Below are positions 7,703 through 16,809 of a stretch of DNA of 64,000 bases, in pieces. The stretch spans positions 143,893 through 207,892 of the forward strand of contig NZ_FOEQ01000008.1 of NCBI RefSeq assembly GCF_900110655.1, written 5' to 3'. This stretch comes from Pseudomonas soli. Lineage in GTDB: Bacteria; Pseudomonadota; Gammaproteobacteria; Pseudomonadales; Pseudomonadaceae. A model generated the notes under the pieces. The model ran no database searches and was not told where the DNA came from. It was given only the letters and a program-made list of their open reading frames with translations. Position 1 is the first letter of the stretch. The number at the start of each line of letters is the position of its first letter. Position numbers and translations under genes: made by a program.

Positions 7703-9889
7703 CTAGAAGGTATGCCCCAGGTTCAGGTACACCGCCTTCTCATGCGCATCGTTGGCGCCATAGCTCAAGTTCAACGGCCCCAGCGGCGTTTCCAGCCCCA
7801 GGAAGATGCTCGCCGCATTGATGTAGCCGCTGTCGAACTCGTTGTCGTTGTTCCACGCACGGCCGCGCTCCAGCGAGCCGCCCAGGTACAGCGGGAAGTC
7901 CAGCGGCAGGTAGGCGCGTGGCGTCAGGCGGCGGTAGTAGACCATGCGCAGCAGGCTCATGTTCTGCCCGGAGATCGAGTCTTGGCGGAACCCCGATAGC
8001 TGCCGTGCGCCGCCGAAGACGAAGCTTGAGGTCACCACTTCGGCATCGTCCAGGGTGCGTCCGTAGCGCCCGCCCAGCACCAGGGTGTTCGGCCCGCTGC
8101 TGATGGCCTTGTCGAGGTTGAACAGCCACTGCCGGTAGTTTTGGTCCGAATCCAGTGACTTGTCGTACTTGCGCACGGTCAGGCCTATGTCTTCGCCGCT
8201 GTGCGGGAAGTAGACGTTGTCGAAGGTGTCGAAGGAGTACTTGAGTTCGTAGAAGCCCTCATTGAAGCTGACCTTGGGCAGGTCCTGGTCGCCGATACGC
8301 ACCTCGGCGTTGCCCCAGGCCTTGCCCACGCCCAGGCGCACCTCGCCGTAGGTGCCGATCTGCCGCCCGACATTGAGCCCGAAGCCGTAGCGTTCGAGGC
8401 GGTATTCGGCCACCGGGTCGTTGTCCAGGGTGGCCTCGACATTCTGCGAACCCAGGGCCAGGTAGGGGGCGATGAAGTAGCGCGAGCCCACGTCCAGCGG
8501 CTGGTAGAACTCGCTGTACAGCTCCTGTTCGTCGCCGATCTGGGCCCGGGTCAGCCATTCGCCGCCGAGCCGGTTGATGCCGTTGACCCGGTAGCTGGCG
8601 CCAAGGTTGAAGGCGCTGTCGCCGCGCAGGTCGTCCGACAGGTTCAGGCCCAGGCGCAGGTAATCGGTACCGCCACGCCGCCCGCGGGCGTTGATCACCA
8701 GGGTATGTTCATCGCCCTTGTGCGCGACGCGGTATTGCACCTGGTCGAAGTAGTCCAGCCCATAGAGGGTGCCCATGTCGGTCTGCAGGCGGCCGAGGTC
8801 CAGCGGTTCGCCGATGGGTTGGCGGATGTAGTAGCGGATCACGTCGTCGCTGACCTTGGAGTCGTTCTCCACCTTGATGGCGGTGATGATCGGCGTGCGC
8901 TGCTTCGGCGAACGCGCCATTGCCAGGTTGCTGTCACCCTCGCGCCGGCGCAGCGACGCCAGGCGCGGATCGAGGGCGCGGGTGGCGCGGTAGCCGGCAT
9001 CGATCATATCCTGGGCGCGGCCGAAGTCGGTGACGCCGAACGCGGACAGCGGCGGCTGGACGAGGATGTCCTCGCGGCGCAGGCTGGCCAGCTGTTCCTC
9101 GGAGTTACGCCGGGTCATCAGGGTGATCGACTGGTTGAGTACATCCACCACCGTGGCCAGTTGCTTGCGGTTGCGCAGCGGGGTGCCGATGTCGACTACG
9201 ATGGCCAGGTCCACGCCCATCTCGCGCACCACGTCCACCGGGATGTTGTCGGTCATGCCGCCATCCACCAGCAGCCGGCCGTCCAGTTCCACCGGGGCGA
9301 ACACTGCCGGAATCGACATGCTGGCGCGTATCACCTGGGGCAGGTGGCCGCGGCGGAAGATCACCTTCTCGCCACTGGTAATGTCGGTGGCCACGGCGCG
9401 AAACGGGATCGGCAGCTTGTCGAAGTCGCGCACGTCGGCGGCATGGGCCAGCTTGCTTTCCAGCAGCAGGGCGAGGTTCTGGCCCTGGATCACGCCCAGC
9501 GGCAGGCCCAGGCTGCCGTCGTCGCGAAAGCTCAGCTTCTGCTTGACCAGGAAGTCGCGGTCGTCCTGCTTGCGTCGGAACGGCACGTCCTTGCGCGGTG
9601 GGGCGTCGGACAATGCCTGTTGCCAGTCGAGGGTGGTGGCCAGTTTTTCCAGTTCGGCGATGCTGTAGCCCGAGGCGTACAGCCCGCCGACCACCGCGCC
9701 CATGCTGGTGCCGGCGATGGCGTCGATGCGCACGCCCTGTTCTTCCAGGGCCTTGAGTACGCCGATATGGGCCAGGCCGCGGGCGGCGCCGCCTGACAGC
9801 ACCAGGCCGATTTTCGGTCGCGCCGTTTCGGCGGCATGCAAGGTGATGGAAGTGAGCATCAGCAGTAGGCAGAACAGCAGGCGGCGCAT
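7703..9889 (-). CDS. Patatin-like phospholipase fused to Omp85 barrel (PlpD-type)
   Basis: A 728-residue type Vd autotransporter-like protein. A signal peptide (1-20, ending HAA-E) is followed by a patatin lipase domain with oxyanion motif GGAARG (33-38), nucleophile Ser62 in GTSMG and catalytic Asp209 in DGG. A POTRA segment (about 330-400) and a 16-strand-type surface-antigen barrel ending in a C-terminal F follow. In P. aeruginosa PlpD the lipase is carried out by its own barrel. I take ATG 9889; a TTG four codons upstream is possible. It is convergent with the MarR gene and divergent from the SelW-like gene. Substrate lipids cannot be read from the sequence. Confidence 0.92.
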   Translation of the reverse strand: MRRLLFCLLLMLTSITLHAAETARPKIGLVLSGGAARGLAHIGVLKALEEQGVRIDAIAGTSMGAVVGGLYASGYSIAELEKLATTLDWQQALSDAPPRKDVPFRRKQDDRDFLVKQKLSFRDDGSLGLPLGVIQGQNLALLLESKLAHAADVRDFDKLPIPFRAVATDITSGEKVIFRRGHLPQVIRASMSIPAVFAPVELDGRLLVDGGMTDNIPVDVVREMGVDLAIVVDIGTPLRNRKQLATVVDVLNQSITLMTRRNSEEQLASLRREDILVQPPLSAFGVTDFGRAQDMIDAGYRATRALDPRLASLRRREGDSNLAMARSPKQRTPIITAIKVENDSKVSDDVIRYYIRQPIGEPLDLGRLQTDMGTLYGLDYFDQVQYRVAHKGDEHTLVINARGRRGGTDYLRLGLNLSDDLRGDSAFNLGASYRVNGINRLGGEWLTRAQIGDEQELYSEFYQPLDVGSRYFIAPYLALGSQNVEATLDNDPVAEYRLERYGFGLNVGRQIGTYGEVRLGVGKAWGNAEVRIGDQDLPKVSFNEGFYELKYSFDTFDNVYFPHSGEDIGLTVRKYDKSLDSDQNYRQWLFNLDKAISSGPNTLVLGGRYGRTLDDAEVVTSSFVFGGARQLSGFRQDSISGQNMSLLRMVYYRRLTPRAYLPLDFPLYLGGSLERGRAWNNDNEFDSGYINAASIFLGLETPLGPLNLSYGANDAHEKAVYLNLGHTF

Positions 9890-9955
9890 CGTGAGTCTCA
9901 AACCAGAGGGTAAAGACCGCTAGTATAAGCGGCCCTTCCTACGGAGTTCCCCGAC

Positions 9956-10237
9956 ATGGCAGACAGCAAGCCACAAATTGTCATCACTTATTGCACCCAG
10001 TGCCAATGGCTGCTGCGCGCCGCCTGGCTGGCGCAGGAGTTGCTCAGCACCTTCGCTGACGACCTCGGTCAGGTCGCCCTGGAACCTGCTACCGGCGGGG
10101 TGTTCCGCATCACCTGCGACGGCGTGCAGATCTGGGAGCGCAAGGCCGACGGCGGCTTCCCCGAGGCCAAGGCGCTCAAGCAGCGGGTGCGTGACCAGAT
10201 CGATCCGCAGCGCGACCTGGGTCACAACGATCGCTGA
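9956..10237 (+). CDS. SelT/SelW/SelH (Rdx) family protein
   Basis: A 93-residue thioredoxin-like fold protein with the redox motif C13-T-Q-C16, then GVFRITCDGVQIWERKADGGFPEAK, the typical Rdx core in which selenoprotein relatives carry Sec. Bacterial members use Cys. Presumed redox role, not shown. ATG is preceded by GGAG. It diverges from the patatin gene by about 66 bp and its stop abuts the stop of the convergent EamA gene (10238). Confidence 0.88.
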   Translation: MADSKPQIVITYCTQCQWLLRAAWLAQELLSTFADDLGQVALEPATGGVFRITCDGVQIWERKADGGFPEAKALKQRVRDQIDPQRDLGHNDR

Positions 10238-11125
10238 TCAGGCGCTTTCGGCCACGGTCTGCCGGGAGGGTTGCTCGGCGGCCAGGCGGCTGGACAGGAT
10301 GATGGCGAAGATGATCAAGGCACCACCGGCGAGCATGCGCAGGGTCGGCTGTTCGGCGAACACCACCCAGGCCACGGCGATGCCGTAGACCGGCTCCATG
10401 CCGAACACCACCGCGGCGGTACGCGCCTTGATCACCGCGAGGCTGGCGACGAACAGGCTGTGGGCGACGCCGGTGCAGAAGATGCCGAGCAGGGCGATCC
10501 ACAGCCAGTCCATGGGTGCCACGGCAGCCAGGCCCGGCGCGGCGAACGGCAGCAGGCACAGGCTTACCACCAGGTTCTGCCACAGCGCCGCCTGTACGGC
10601 GGGCAGGCGCCCGGAACCGGCGCGGTTGGTCAGCGACAGCAGCGAGAACAGCAGGCCCGAGAGCAACGCCCAGAGCAGCCCGCCGGTGGCCTCGCTGGCG
10701 AGGTCGAAGGCGGGGGTGACCAGCACCAGGCCGATGCTCACCAGCAGCACCAGGACAGCCTCGTTGCGGCGAATGCGTTCACGGAACAACAAGCCTTCAA
10801 GGATCACCGTGAATGCCGGAAAGCTGGCGAAGCCGAGGGTGGCGATGGCCACGCCGCCGACCTTGACCGCGATGAAGAAGCTCACCCAATGCCCGGCCAG
10901 CAGCACACCCCCCAGCAACAGGCGGCGCAAGTCCTGGCCGCGCAGCGGTTGCCAGGCCTGGCGCGCCAGGCCGGCAAACAGGCCCAGCGCCAGCACGGCG
11001 AACGCGGCACGACCAAAGACGATGATCGAGGGGCTGGCACTGGCGGCCAGTTTGCCGAAGACGCCAGTCAGGCCGAAGAACAGCGCGCCGATATGCAGGG
11101 CGCCAAGGGCGGTGCGGTGGTTCAT
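10238..11125 (-). CDS. EamA-family (DMT) transporter
   Basis: A 295-residue inner-membrane exporter with ten predicted helices in two EamA repeats (about 10-140 and 150-280); signature segments are GALFFGLTGVFGKLAASASP and MEPVYGIAVAWVVFAEQP. Family members export amino acids or metabolites; the substrate is unknown. The start is ATG 11125 (AAAGGA upstream), since the longer frame upstream is arginine-rich and unlike the family. It lies 94 bp downstream of an AraC regulator on the same strand, a plausible control pair. Confidence 0.88.
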   Translation of the reverse strand: MNHRTALGALHIGALFFGLTGVFGKLAASASPSIIVFGRAAFAVLALGLFAGLARQAWQPLRGQDLRRLLLGGVLLAGHWVSFFIAVKVGGVAIATLGFASFPAFTVILEGLLFRERIRRNEAVLVLLVSIGLVLVTPAFDLASEATGGLLWALLSGLLFSLLSLTNRAGSGRLPAVQAALWQNLVVSLCLLPFAAPGLAAVAPMDWLWIALLGIFCTGVAHSLFVASLAVIKARTAAVVFGMEPVYGIAVAWVVFAEQPTLRMLAGGALIIFAIILSSRLAAEQPSRQTVAESA

Positions 11126-11219
11126 GGTGGTCCTTTGAGTACAGTGAGCGTTGCGTGCTGGCTCCATCACGGGACAAGTCGCGATGAGGTCGATACAGGC
11201 AGCAGTGTATGTTCGATCC

Positions 11220-12014
11220 TCAGGCAGATCTGTCGCCCACCTCGCGCCCGTTGTTGCCAGACTCGCGCCGCAACGCCAGCGGCGTGCAGCCGAACGCCCG
11301 CAGCACCGCCGCGCTGAATGCGCTCTGCGAGCCATACCCCACGCGCGCGGCAATCTCGCCCACCGGCAACACCGTCTCACGCAACAGCCGGCGCGCCATC
11401 GTCAGCCGCCGTTGGCGGATGTAGTCCATCGGCGTCAGGCCGCACTCGCTGGCAAACCGCGCATGCAGCCGCGCACTGGACAGTCCGGCCAGTCGCGCCA
11501 GGTCGGCGACCTGCAGCGGGTAGGCGGCGTGCTGCTCGATATGGCGGTCGAAGGCAGCATAGGGCAAGCGCCTGCTGGACAGCACCGGGGCGCAGGCCTG
11601 TGGATTGAGGCTGGCCAACAGCAACACCGCGCCCTGGCGGGCAATCAGCGGGTCGTCCACGGGGCTGCTTGCCAGCCAGTCCACCAACTGCTGCTGGCGG
11701 CTGTCCAGGCTCAGTGGGCCGGGGCTGTCGAGCAGGCGCCGGCTGTCGTGGGCGTGCTCGCCCAGATGATCGCCGAGCCATTGTCCGCCCGGTACGTCCA
11801 GTACCAGGCAATCGCTGCCCTCTCGGCTCCCACAAGTGTGGTGGGCACCGGCGGGAACCACCATCAGGTCCTGGCGAGCGACCCGGCCGCCGCGTCCATC
11901 CACCTCGAAATCCAGGCGCCCGCCGAGGCCGAACACCAACTGTGGATGGTCGTGGCTGTGGGCGATCAGGTCGTGGCGGTAGTGGCGCAACGAGAGCAAG
12001 GGGCCGGCGGTCAT
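11220..12014 (-). CDS. AraC family transcriptional regulator (cupin sensor)
   Basis: A 264-residue regulator. An N-terminal cupin-like sensor contains HDHPQLVFGLGG (about 21-32) and PAGAHHTCG, and a C-terminal double helix-turn-helix runs from about 165 (LQVADLARLAGLSSARLHAR, then VGEIAARVGYGSQSAFSAA). GAGGA stands seven bases before ATG 12014. It is followed on the same strand by the EamA transporter, its most likely target, and diverges from the LpxH-like gene. Confidence 0.88.
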   Translation of the reverse strand: MTAGPLLSLRHYRHDLIAHSHDHPQLVFGLGGRLDFEVDGRGGRVARQDLMVVPAGAHHTCGSREGSDCLVLDVPGGQWLGDHLGEHAHDSRRLLDSPGPLSLDSRQQQLVDWLASSPVDDPLIARQGAVLLLASLNPQACAPVLSSRRLPYAAFDRHIEQHAAYPLQVADLARLAGLSSARLHARFASECGLTPMDYIRQRRLTMARRLLRETVLPVGEIAARVGYGSQSAFSAAVLRAFGCTPLALRRESGNNGREVGDRSA

Positions 12015-12138
12015 GGTGAGTCCTCACGGGGCAGGCGAAGATTGTACACCTGCAGGCGAGGGCAGGATGGTCATGTACCTGCCACCAATCTGTCACCTGC
12101 GCCTGCCAGTCTCCAGCAAACAGCGCCGGAGCCTGCCC

Positions 12139-12954
12139 ATGAGCCACGCCGAACCTCTTCGCCCGTCACGCAAGCAGCGTGTCCGCACCCTGTGGATTTC
12201 CGATGTACACCTGGGCACCCGCGACTGCCAGGCCGAACACCTGGCGCATTTCCTCAAGGGCTACCAGGCCGAGCGTATCTACCTGGTCGGCGATATCATC
12301 GATGGCTGGAAACTGCGCAGCGGCATCTACTGGCCTCAGGCCCACACCAATGTCATCCGCCGCCTGCTGACCCTGAGCAAGCGCGGCACCGAGGTGATCT
12401 ACGTTACCGGCAACCATGACGAATTCCTGCGGCGCTACTCGAAACTCATCCTGGGCAACATCCAGCTGGTGGACGAGGCCGAACACCTCACAGTCGACGG
12501 CCGGCGCCTGCTGGTGATCCATGGCGACCAGTTCGACGTGATCACCCGCTACCACCGCTGGCTGGCTTTTCTTGGCGACCGGGCCTACGAGTTCACCCTG
12601 GTGCTCAACCGTTGGCTCAACCACTGGCGCGCCCGCTATGGCTACGGCTACTGGTCGTTGTCGGCGTACCTCAAGCACAAGGTCAAGGGCGCGGTTAACT
12701 TCATCAGCGACTTCGAGGACGCCATCGCCCACGAGTGCACCCGGCGTGGCTTCCATGGTGTGGTGTGCGGGCATATCCACCATGCCGAGATCCGCCAGGT
12801 GGGCGAGGTGGAGTACCTCAACTGCGGCGACTGGGTGGAGTCGTGCACCGCGCTGATCGAACACTGGGACGGGCGGATCGAGCTGTACCGGTTTGCCGAG
12901 GCGCAGGCGCTGGAAGCAGCACTGCGCTTGGCAGAACTGGGCGAGCCGGCCTAG
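12139..12954 (+). CDS. UDP-2,3-diacylglucosamine diphosphatase-like metallophosphoesterase
   Basis: A 271-residue calcineurin-like phosphoesterase with a complete metal site: SDVHLG, GDIIDGW, GNHDE, IHGDQFD and CGHIHHAE. It resembles LpxH-type hydrolases that make lipid X for lipid A, but the long insert (residues about 140-190, with VLNRWLNHWRARYGYGYWS) fits the paralogous group found alongside canonical LpxH in Pseudomonas, so the substrate is uncertain. ATG 12139 has GGAG eight bases upstream. Confidence 0.85.
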   Translation: MSHAEPLRPSRKQRVRTLWISDVHLGTRDCQAEHLAHFLKGYQAERIYLVGDIIDGWKLRSGIYWPQAHTNVIRRLLTLSKRGTEVIYVTGNHDEFLRRYSKLILGNIQLVDEAEHLTVDGRRLLVIHGDQFDVITRYHRWLAFLGDRAYEFTLVLNRWLNHWRARYGYGYWSLSAYLKHKVKGAVNFISDFEDAIAHECTRRGFHGVVCGHIHHAEIRQVGEVEYLNCGDWVESCTALIEHWDGRIELYRFAEAQALEAALRLAELGEPA

Positions 12955-12975
12955 TGTCTCGTCGGCTGAGCCTGT

Positions 12976-13000
12976 GATCGCGGGGCAAGCCCGCTATCGG
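12976..13000. repeat. REP-like element (single)
   Basis: A single CGCGGGGCAAGCCCG copy in the 56-bp gap between the convergent phosphoesterase and HD-domain genes. Confidence 0.7.
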
Positions 13001-13010
13001 TAGTGGCAGA

Positions 13011-13595
13011 TCAGGCGGTGGCTTGCAGGGCTGCCTTGTAGATGGACTGCCTGGGCTGGGCGAACAAGCGCTCCAGCATGGGCTCGAAGAACGCAAGCGA
13101 CAGGCTTTCATAGTCCGGATCGAACGCCGCCGCGTCGTAGCGGGCGCAGAACTCGAGGGTCCGCTGGTAATGCGGGTGATCGCGGAATTGCTCGCGCAGG
13201 TTGCGATTCATGCCCAGGTGGTGGAAGAAGAAGTAGCCCTGGAAGATCCCGTGTTTCTCGATCATCCACAGGTTCTCGTCGCTGACGAACGGCTTGAGGA
13301 TCGCCGCGGCGATATCGGGGTGGTTGTAGCTGCCCAGGGTGTCGCCGATGTCATGCAGCAGGGCGCAGACCACGTACTCTTCATCGCGGCCGTCGCGGTG
13401 GGCACGGCTGGCGGTCTGCAAGGGATGGCTCAGGCGGTCGATGGGGAAGCCGCCGAAGTCGCCGTCGAGCAGGCGCAGGTGGGCGAGGATGCGCTGGGGC
13501 AACTGCTGGGCGTAGGCACGAAAGTCGTCGGCGATGATCGCCCAGTCCTGGGCGGTGCCATCGCGCATGTGGCTGAAACTGGCTTGCTTGCTCAT
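13011..13595 (-). CDS. HD-domain phosphohydrolase-like protein
   Basis: A 194-residue protein with an HD metal-binding core: H-P-L-Q-T-A near residue 57, ALLHDIGD near 80-87 and a later HHLGMN region. It resembles small HD proteins of the inositol-oxygenase-like/PqqC-neighbour type seen in proteobacteria. The substrate is unknown. The start at 13595 is chosen because the frame upstream lacks conserved character. It follows the DUF962 gene on the same strand with about 100 bp between them. Confidence 0.8.
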   Translation of the reverse strand: MSKQASFSHMRDGTAQDWAIIADDFRAYAQQLPQRILAHLRLLDGDFGGFPIDRLSHPLQTASRAHRDGRDEEYVVCALLHDIGDTLGSYNHPDIAAAILKPFVSDENLWMIEKHGIFQGYFFFHHLGMNRNLREQFRDHPHYQRTLEFCARYDAAAFDPDYESLSLAFFEPMLERLFAQPRQSIYKAALQATA

Positions 13596-13696
13596 CACCG
13601 CGTGCCGCTCGTGTCGGGGAACATACCGCAGTGTTGGCCAGGATCCGGGCTTTGGCAGTGGCCGGCCGGGACGCGAACCTGGCCTTGCGGGCCGAT

Positions 13697-14008
13697 TCAG
13701 AGGCTCAGGCGGCCCAGCAGGATGTCGCGGAACATGGCGAAGTCGCCGACCAGGCTGTACCAGGGGTGGCTGAAGGTGGCGGGGCGGTTCTTCTCGAAGA
13801 AGAAATGCCCGGCCCAGGCAAAGCCATAGCCGGCCAGCGGCACGGCCAGCAGCAACAGCCACTTGCCGCTGCCGATGCTGTAGGCGAGCAGGGCGATCAC
13901 CAGGCTGGTGCCGACGAAATGCAGGCGGCGGCAGGTGGGGTTGCTGTGCTCGCCCAGGTAATAGGGGTAGAACTCGGCAAAACTGCGGAACTGCGCGGTG
14001 CGGGTCAT
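13697..14008 (-). CDS. DUF962/Mpo1-like family membrane protein
   Basis: A 103-residue protein with the family pattern FAEFYPYYLGEHSNPTCRRLHFVG, two central membrane helices (about 33-65), then GHFFFEKNRPATF and the terminal region WYSLVGDFAMF. Yeast Mpo1 is a dioxygenase of the fatty-acid alpha-oxidation route. The bacterial role is inferred only from the family. The conserved histidines (H20, H30 and the GHFF histidine) are present. Confidence 0.85.
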   Translation of the reverse strand: MTRTAQFRSFAEFYPYYLGEHSNPTCRRLHFVGTSLVIALLAYSIGSGKWLLLLAVPLAGYGFAWAGHFFFEKNRPATFSHPWYSLVGDFAMFRDILLGRLSL

Positions 14009-14162
14009 GGCGGGCTTCCGGATCTGCGGGTCTTGCTGACAGGATACACGGCGTGGAGCCTGAATCGAGTCTAGAGTCACTGGGTGCGATGGCCAGTGAC
14101 AATAGGCGCCAATTGAGTATCCTTTCGGTTCACCGCAGGAGCGGTCAGCACAAGAGCCTGTC

Positions 14163-15209
14163 ATGAGTGAGAGAACCACGTCAGCCAGCTGGGCATCAGG
14201 GATCGTCAAGGCACTCGAGCTGGAAGGGCTCGATTGCCCGGCCATGTTCAAGCAGCTCGGGCTCGACTTCGCCGCCTTGGACGACCCCGACGCGCGATTC
14301 ACCCAGGATTCGATGACCCGGCTGTGGCAGCTGGCGGTCGAGCTTTCCGGCAACGAGGCGATCGGCCTGAACATGGCCAGGGTGGTACGCCCCGCTTCGT
14401 TCCATGTGGTGGGCTATGCGTTGATGTCCAGTCGTACCCTGGCCGAGGGCTTCGAGCGACTGGTGCGCTACCAGCGCATCATCGCAGAGAGTTCGGACTT
14501 GAGCTTTCGCCTCGAACCCGACGGCTATGCCTTGGTACTGACCGTGCACGGCGATCACCTGCCGCCGACCCGGCACAGCGCCGAAGCCTCGCTGGCCTGT
14601 GCCCTGGCGTTGTGCAACTGGCTCAGCGGGCGGCCGATCCAGCCGCGGCGTGTACTGATCCAGGGCGCCCTGCCGAAAAATGTCGAGCCATACAAGGTGG
14701 CTTTCCACGCGCCGCTGCAGTTTGGCGCGGCCCATGACGCGCTGGTGTTCGCACGCGCCGACATGGAGGCGCCGTTGCCTACCGCCAACGAGGCGATGGC
14801 GGTGCTGCACGACCGTTTCGCCGGCGAGTACCTGGCGCGTTTCTCGGAAAGTCGGGTGACCCACCGCGTGCGCCAGGTGCTCTGCCGCATACTGCCCCAG
14901 GGCGAGCCCAAGCGCGAAACCGTGGCCCAGGCCCTGCACCTTTCGCAGCGCACCTTGCAGCGGCGCCTGCAGGACGAGGGCACCAGCTTCCAGACCCTGC
15001 TCGACGACACCCGCCGCGAACTGGCCGAGCAGTACCTGGCGCAGCCAGGCACCACGCTGCTGGAAACCGCCTACCTGCTGGGGTTTGCTGATCCGAGTAA
15101 TTTCTACCGGGCGTTTCGCCGCTGGTTCGACAGCACGCCGAGCGAGTACCGCACGCGTCTGTCGGTCAGTGACGCCAGAACGCCGGCATGCACAACACCA
15201 GCACCGTGA
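14163..15209 (+). CDS. AraC family regulator (Arabinose_bd/OruR type)
   Basis: A 348-residue regulator with the long N-terminal ligand domain of the OruR/ArgR-like AraC subclass (about 20-200) and a C-terminal HTH pair (AQALHLSQRTLQRRLQDEGT, then ETAYLLGFADPSNFYRAFRRW). The ligand is unknown. Its 3' end runs 44 bases into the convergent trkH coding region, so both C-termini are encoded by the same DNA. Confidence 0.88.
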   Translation: MSERTTSASWASGIVKALELEGLDCPAMFKQLGLDFAALDDPDARFTQDSMTRLWQLAVELSGNEAIGLNMARVVRPASFHVVGYALMSSRTLAEGFERLVRYQRIIAESSDLSFRLEPDGYALVLTVHGDHLPPTRHSAEASLACALALCNWLSGRPIQPRRVLIQGALPKNVEPYKVAFHAPLQFGAAHDALVFARADMEAPLPTANEAMAVLHDRFAGEYLARFSESRVTHRVRQVLCRILPQGEPKRETVAQALHLSQRTLQRRLQDEGTSFQTLLDDTRRELAEQYLAQPGTTLLETAYLLGFADPSNFYRAFRRWFDSTPSEYRTRLSVSDARTPACTTPAP

Positions 15210-16620
15210 TGATCTCCAGGCGGCCCAGCAGCATGCCGCCGGCAAGGATCCATTTGGCGGCATCCGGCAGCGTCGCGTAGTTGCCGGCCGGGCCGATCAC
15301 TTCGCCCAGCCCGGGGCCGACGCCCGAGACGGTCCCGGCGGCACCGGTGAGCGCGGTCATCCAGTCCACGCCCAGCAGCGACAGCAGCAGGGCGATGATG
15401 CAGATGGTGATGGCGAAGAAGAACGAGAAGGTCAGGATCGAGCGCACGATCTCTTCGTCGAGTCGGTGGCCGTTGTATTTCTGCTTGATCACCGCGCGCG
15501 GATGGATCAGCTGGTTGAGGTTGGCCTTGAGCAGGATGTAGGCGACCTGGAAGCGGAAGATCTTGATGCCGCCGGCCGTCGAGCCGGAGCAGCCGCCGAC
15601 GAAGCCCAGGTAGAAGAACAGCATCAGCGAGAAGTTGCCCCACAGGCTGTAGTCGCCCAGGGCGAAGCCGGTGGTGGTGACCACCGAGGTGACGTTCAGC
15701 GCCACGTGGCGCAGGGCATCGAGCCAGTGCAGCTCGGTGGTGGCCCAGTACCAGGTGCCGAGGACCAGCCAGGTGGCCACCAGCATGGCCAGCAGGCCCT
15801 GCACCTGCTGGTCCTTGATCAACGCCCGGCGGTGGCCGCGCAGGGTCGCCACGTACAGGGTGAATGGCACGCTGCCCATGATCATCACCACCACCGCGAC
15901 CCAGTGCACCGCAGGGATATCCCATTTGGCCAGGGACTGGTCGGAGGTGGAGAACCCGCCGGTGGAGATCGCCGACATGGCGTGGTTGATCGCATCGAAC
16001 AGGCCCATCCCCGCCCACCAGAAGGCCAGGCTGCCGAACACGGTGATGCCGACGTACACCGCCACGATCGACTTGGCGACCATGTGCGAGCGCGGCATGA
16101 CCTTCTCCGAGCGGTCGGAGGACTCGGTCTGGAACAGGCGCATGCCACCGATGCGCAGCAACGGCAGGATCGCCACCGCCATGCCGATGAAGCCGATGCC
16201 GCCCAGCCAATGCAGCATCGAGCGCCACATCAGGATGCCCGGCGACATGCTGTCCAGGCCGCTGAGCACGGTGGCGCCGGTGGCGGTGATGCCGGACATG
16301 CTTTCGAAGAAGGCGTCGGTGTAGCTGATGTGCTGGGTCAGCAGGAAGGGCAGGGCGGCGAACACGCAGACCACCAGCCAGCTGCTGACGGTCAGCAGGT
16401 ACATGTCGCGGGGGCGCAGGTGCACGTGCTCGGGGCGGCCGGGGATGACCAGGCCCAGGCCCGCGAGGAAGGTGATCAGGCTCGACCAGAGGAACGACGG
16501 CATGTCGCCGGTGCGCTCGAAGACCACCAGGGTCGCCATGGGCACCACCATGCTCACCGCCAGGGTGATCAGGAAGATGCCGATGATGAAACCAATGATC
16601 CTTAAGGTCGGCAACGCCAT
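15166..16620 (-). CDS. trkH: Trk system potassium uptake protein TrkH
   Basis: A 484-residue K+-translocating membrane subunit. The four selectivity P-loops are visible: SGITATGATVL (about 110), ISTGGFSTSD (about 215), VVTTTGFALGD (about 310) and SGVGPGLGE (about 430). It works with the cytoplasmic NAD-binding TrkA, which is not in the window. ATG 16620 lies upstream of a REP pair and the divergent nitroreductase. Confidence 0.95.
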   Translation of the reverse strand: MALPTLRIIGFIIGIFLITLAVSMVVPMATLVVFERTGDMPSFLWSSLITFLAGLGLVIPGRPEHVHLRPRDMYLLTVSSWLVVCVFAALPFLLTQHISYTDAFFESMSGITATGATVLSGLDSMSPGILMWRSMLHWLGGIGFIGMAVAILPLLRIGGMRLFQTESSDRSEKVMPRSHMVAKSIVAVYVGITVFGSLAFWWAGMGLFDAINHAMSAISTGGFSTSDQSLAKWDIPAVHWVAVVVMIMGSVPFTLYVATLRGHRRALIKDQQVQGLLAMLVATWLVLGTWYWATTELHWLDALRHVALNVTSVVTTTGFALGDYSLWGNFSLMLFFYLGFVGGCSGSTAGGIKIFRFQVAYILLKANLNQLIHPRAVIKQKYNGHRLDEEIVRSILTFSFFFAITICIIALLLSLLGVDWMTALTGAAGTVSGVGPGLGEVIGPAGNYATLPDAAKWILAGGMLLGRLEIITVLVLCMPAFWRH

Positions 16621-16702
16621 GTGATCTGCTCTGACTCGCTACGGAAAGGGCGCCATTCTACCTGTGGGCCGGGTCTTGTAAACGCCGATTGCTGGCCTCC
16701 AC

Positions 16703-16750
16703 GGAGCGGGTTTGCACCGCGATGGCCGGATCGCGGGGCAAGCCCGCTCC
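16703..16750. repeat. Paired inverted REP elements
   Basis: Two facing copies (16703-16723 and 16730-16750) with a six-base centre lie between the divergent trkH and nitroreductase genes, so they are within the shared promoter region rather than at a terminator. The left copy is degenerate. Confidence 0.75.
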
Positions 16751-16809
16751 CACGATCCCCCTCGATGGTGCAGAATGGCCGCACTTTCAATCTGCCAGGA
16801 GGGTAGCCC

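Noticed and set aside
8201..9796. 531-codon frame antisense to the patatin gene
   Set aside because: Shadow of a gene with all catalytic motifs in the other strand.
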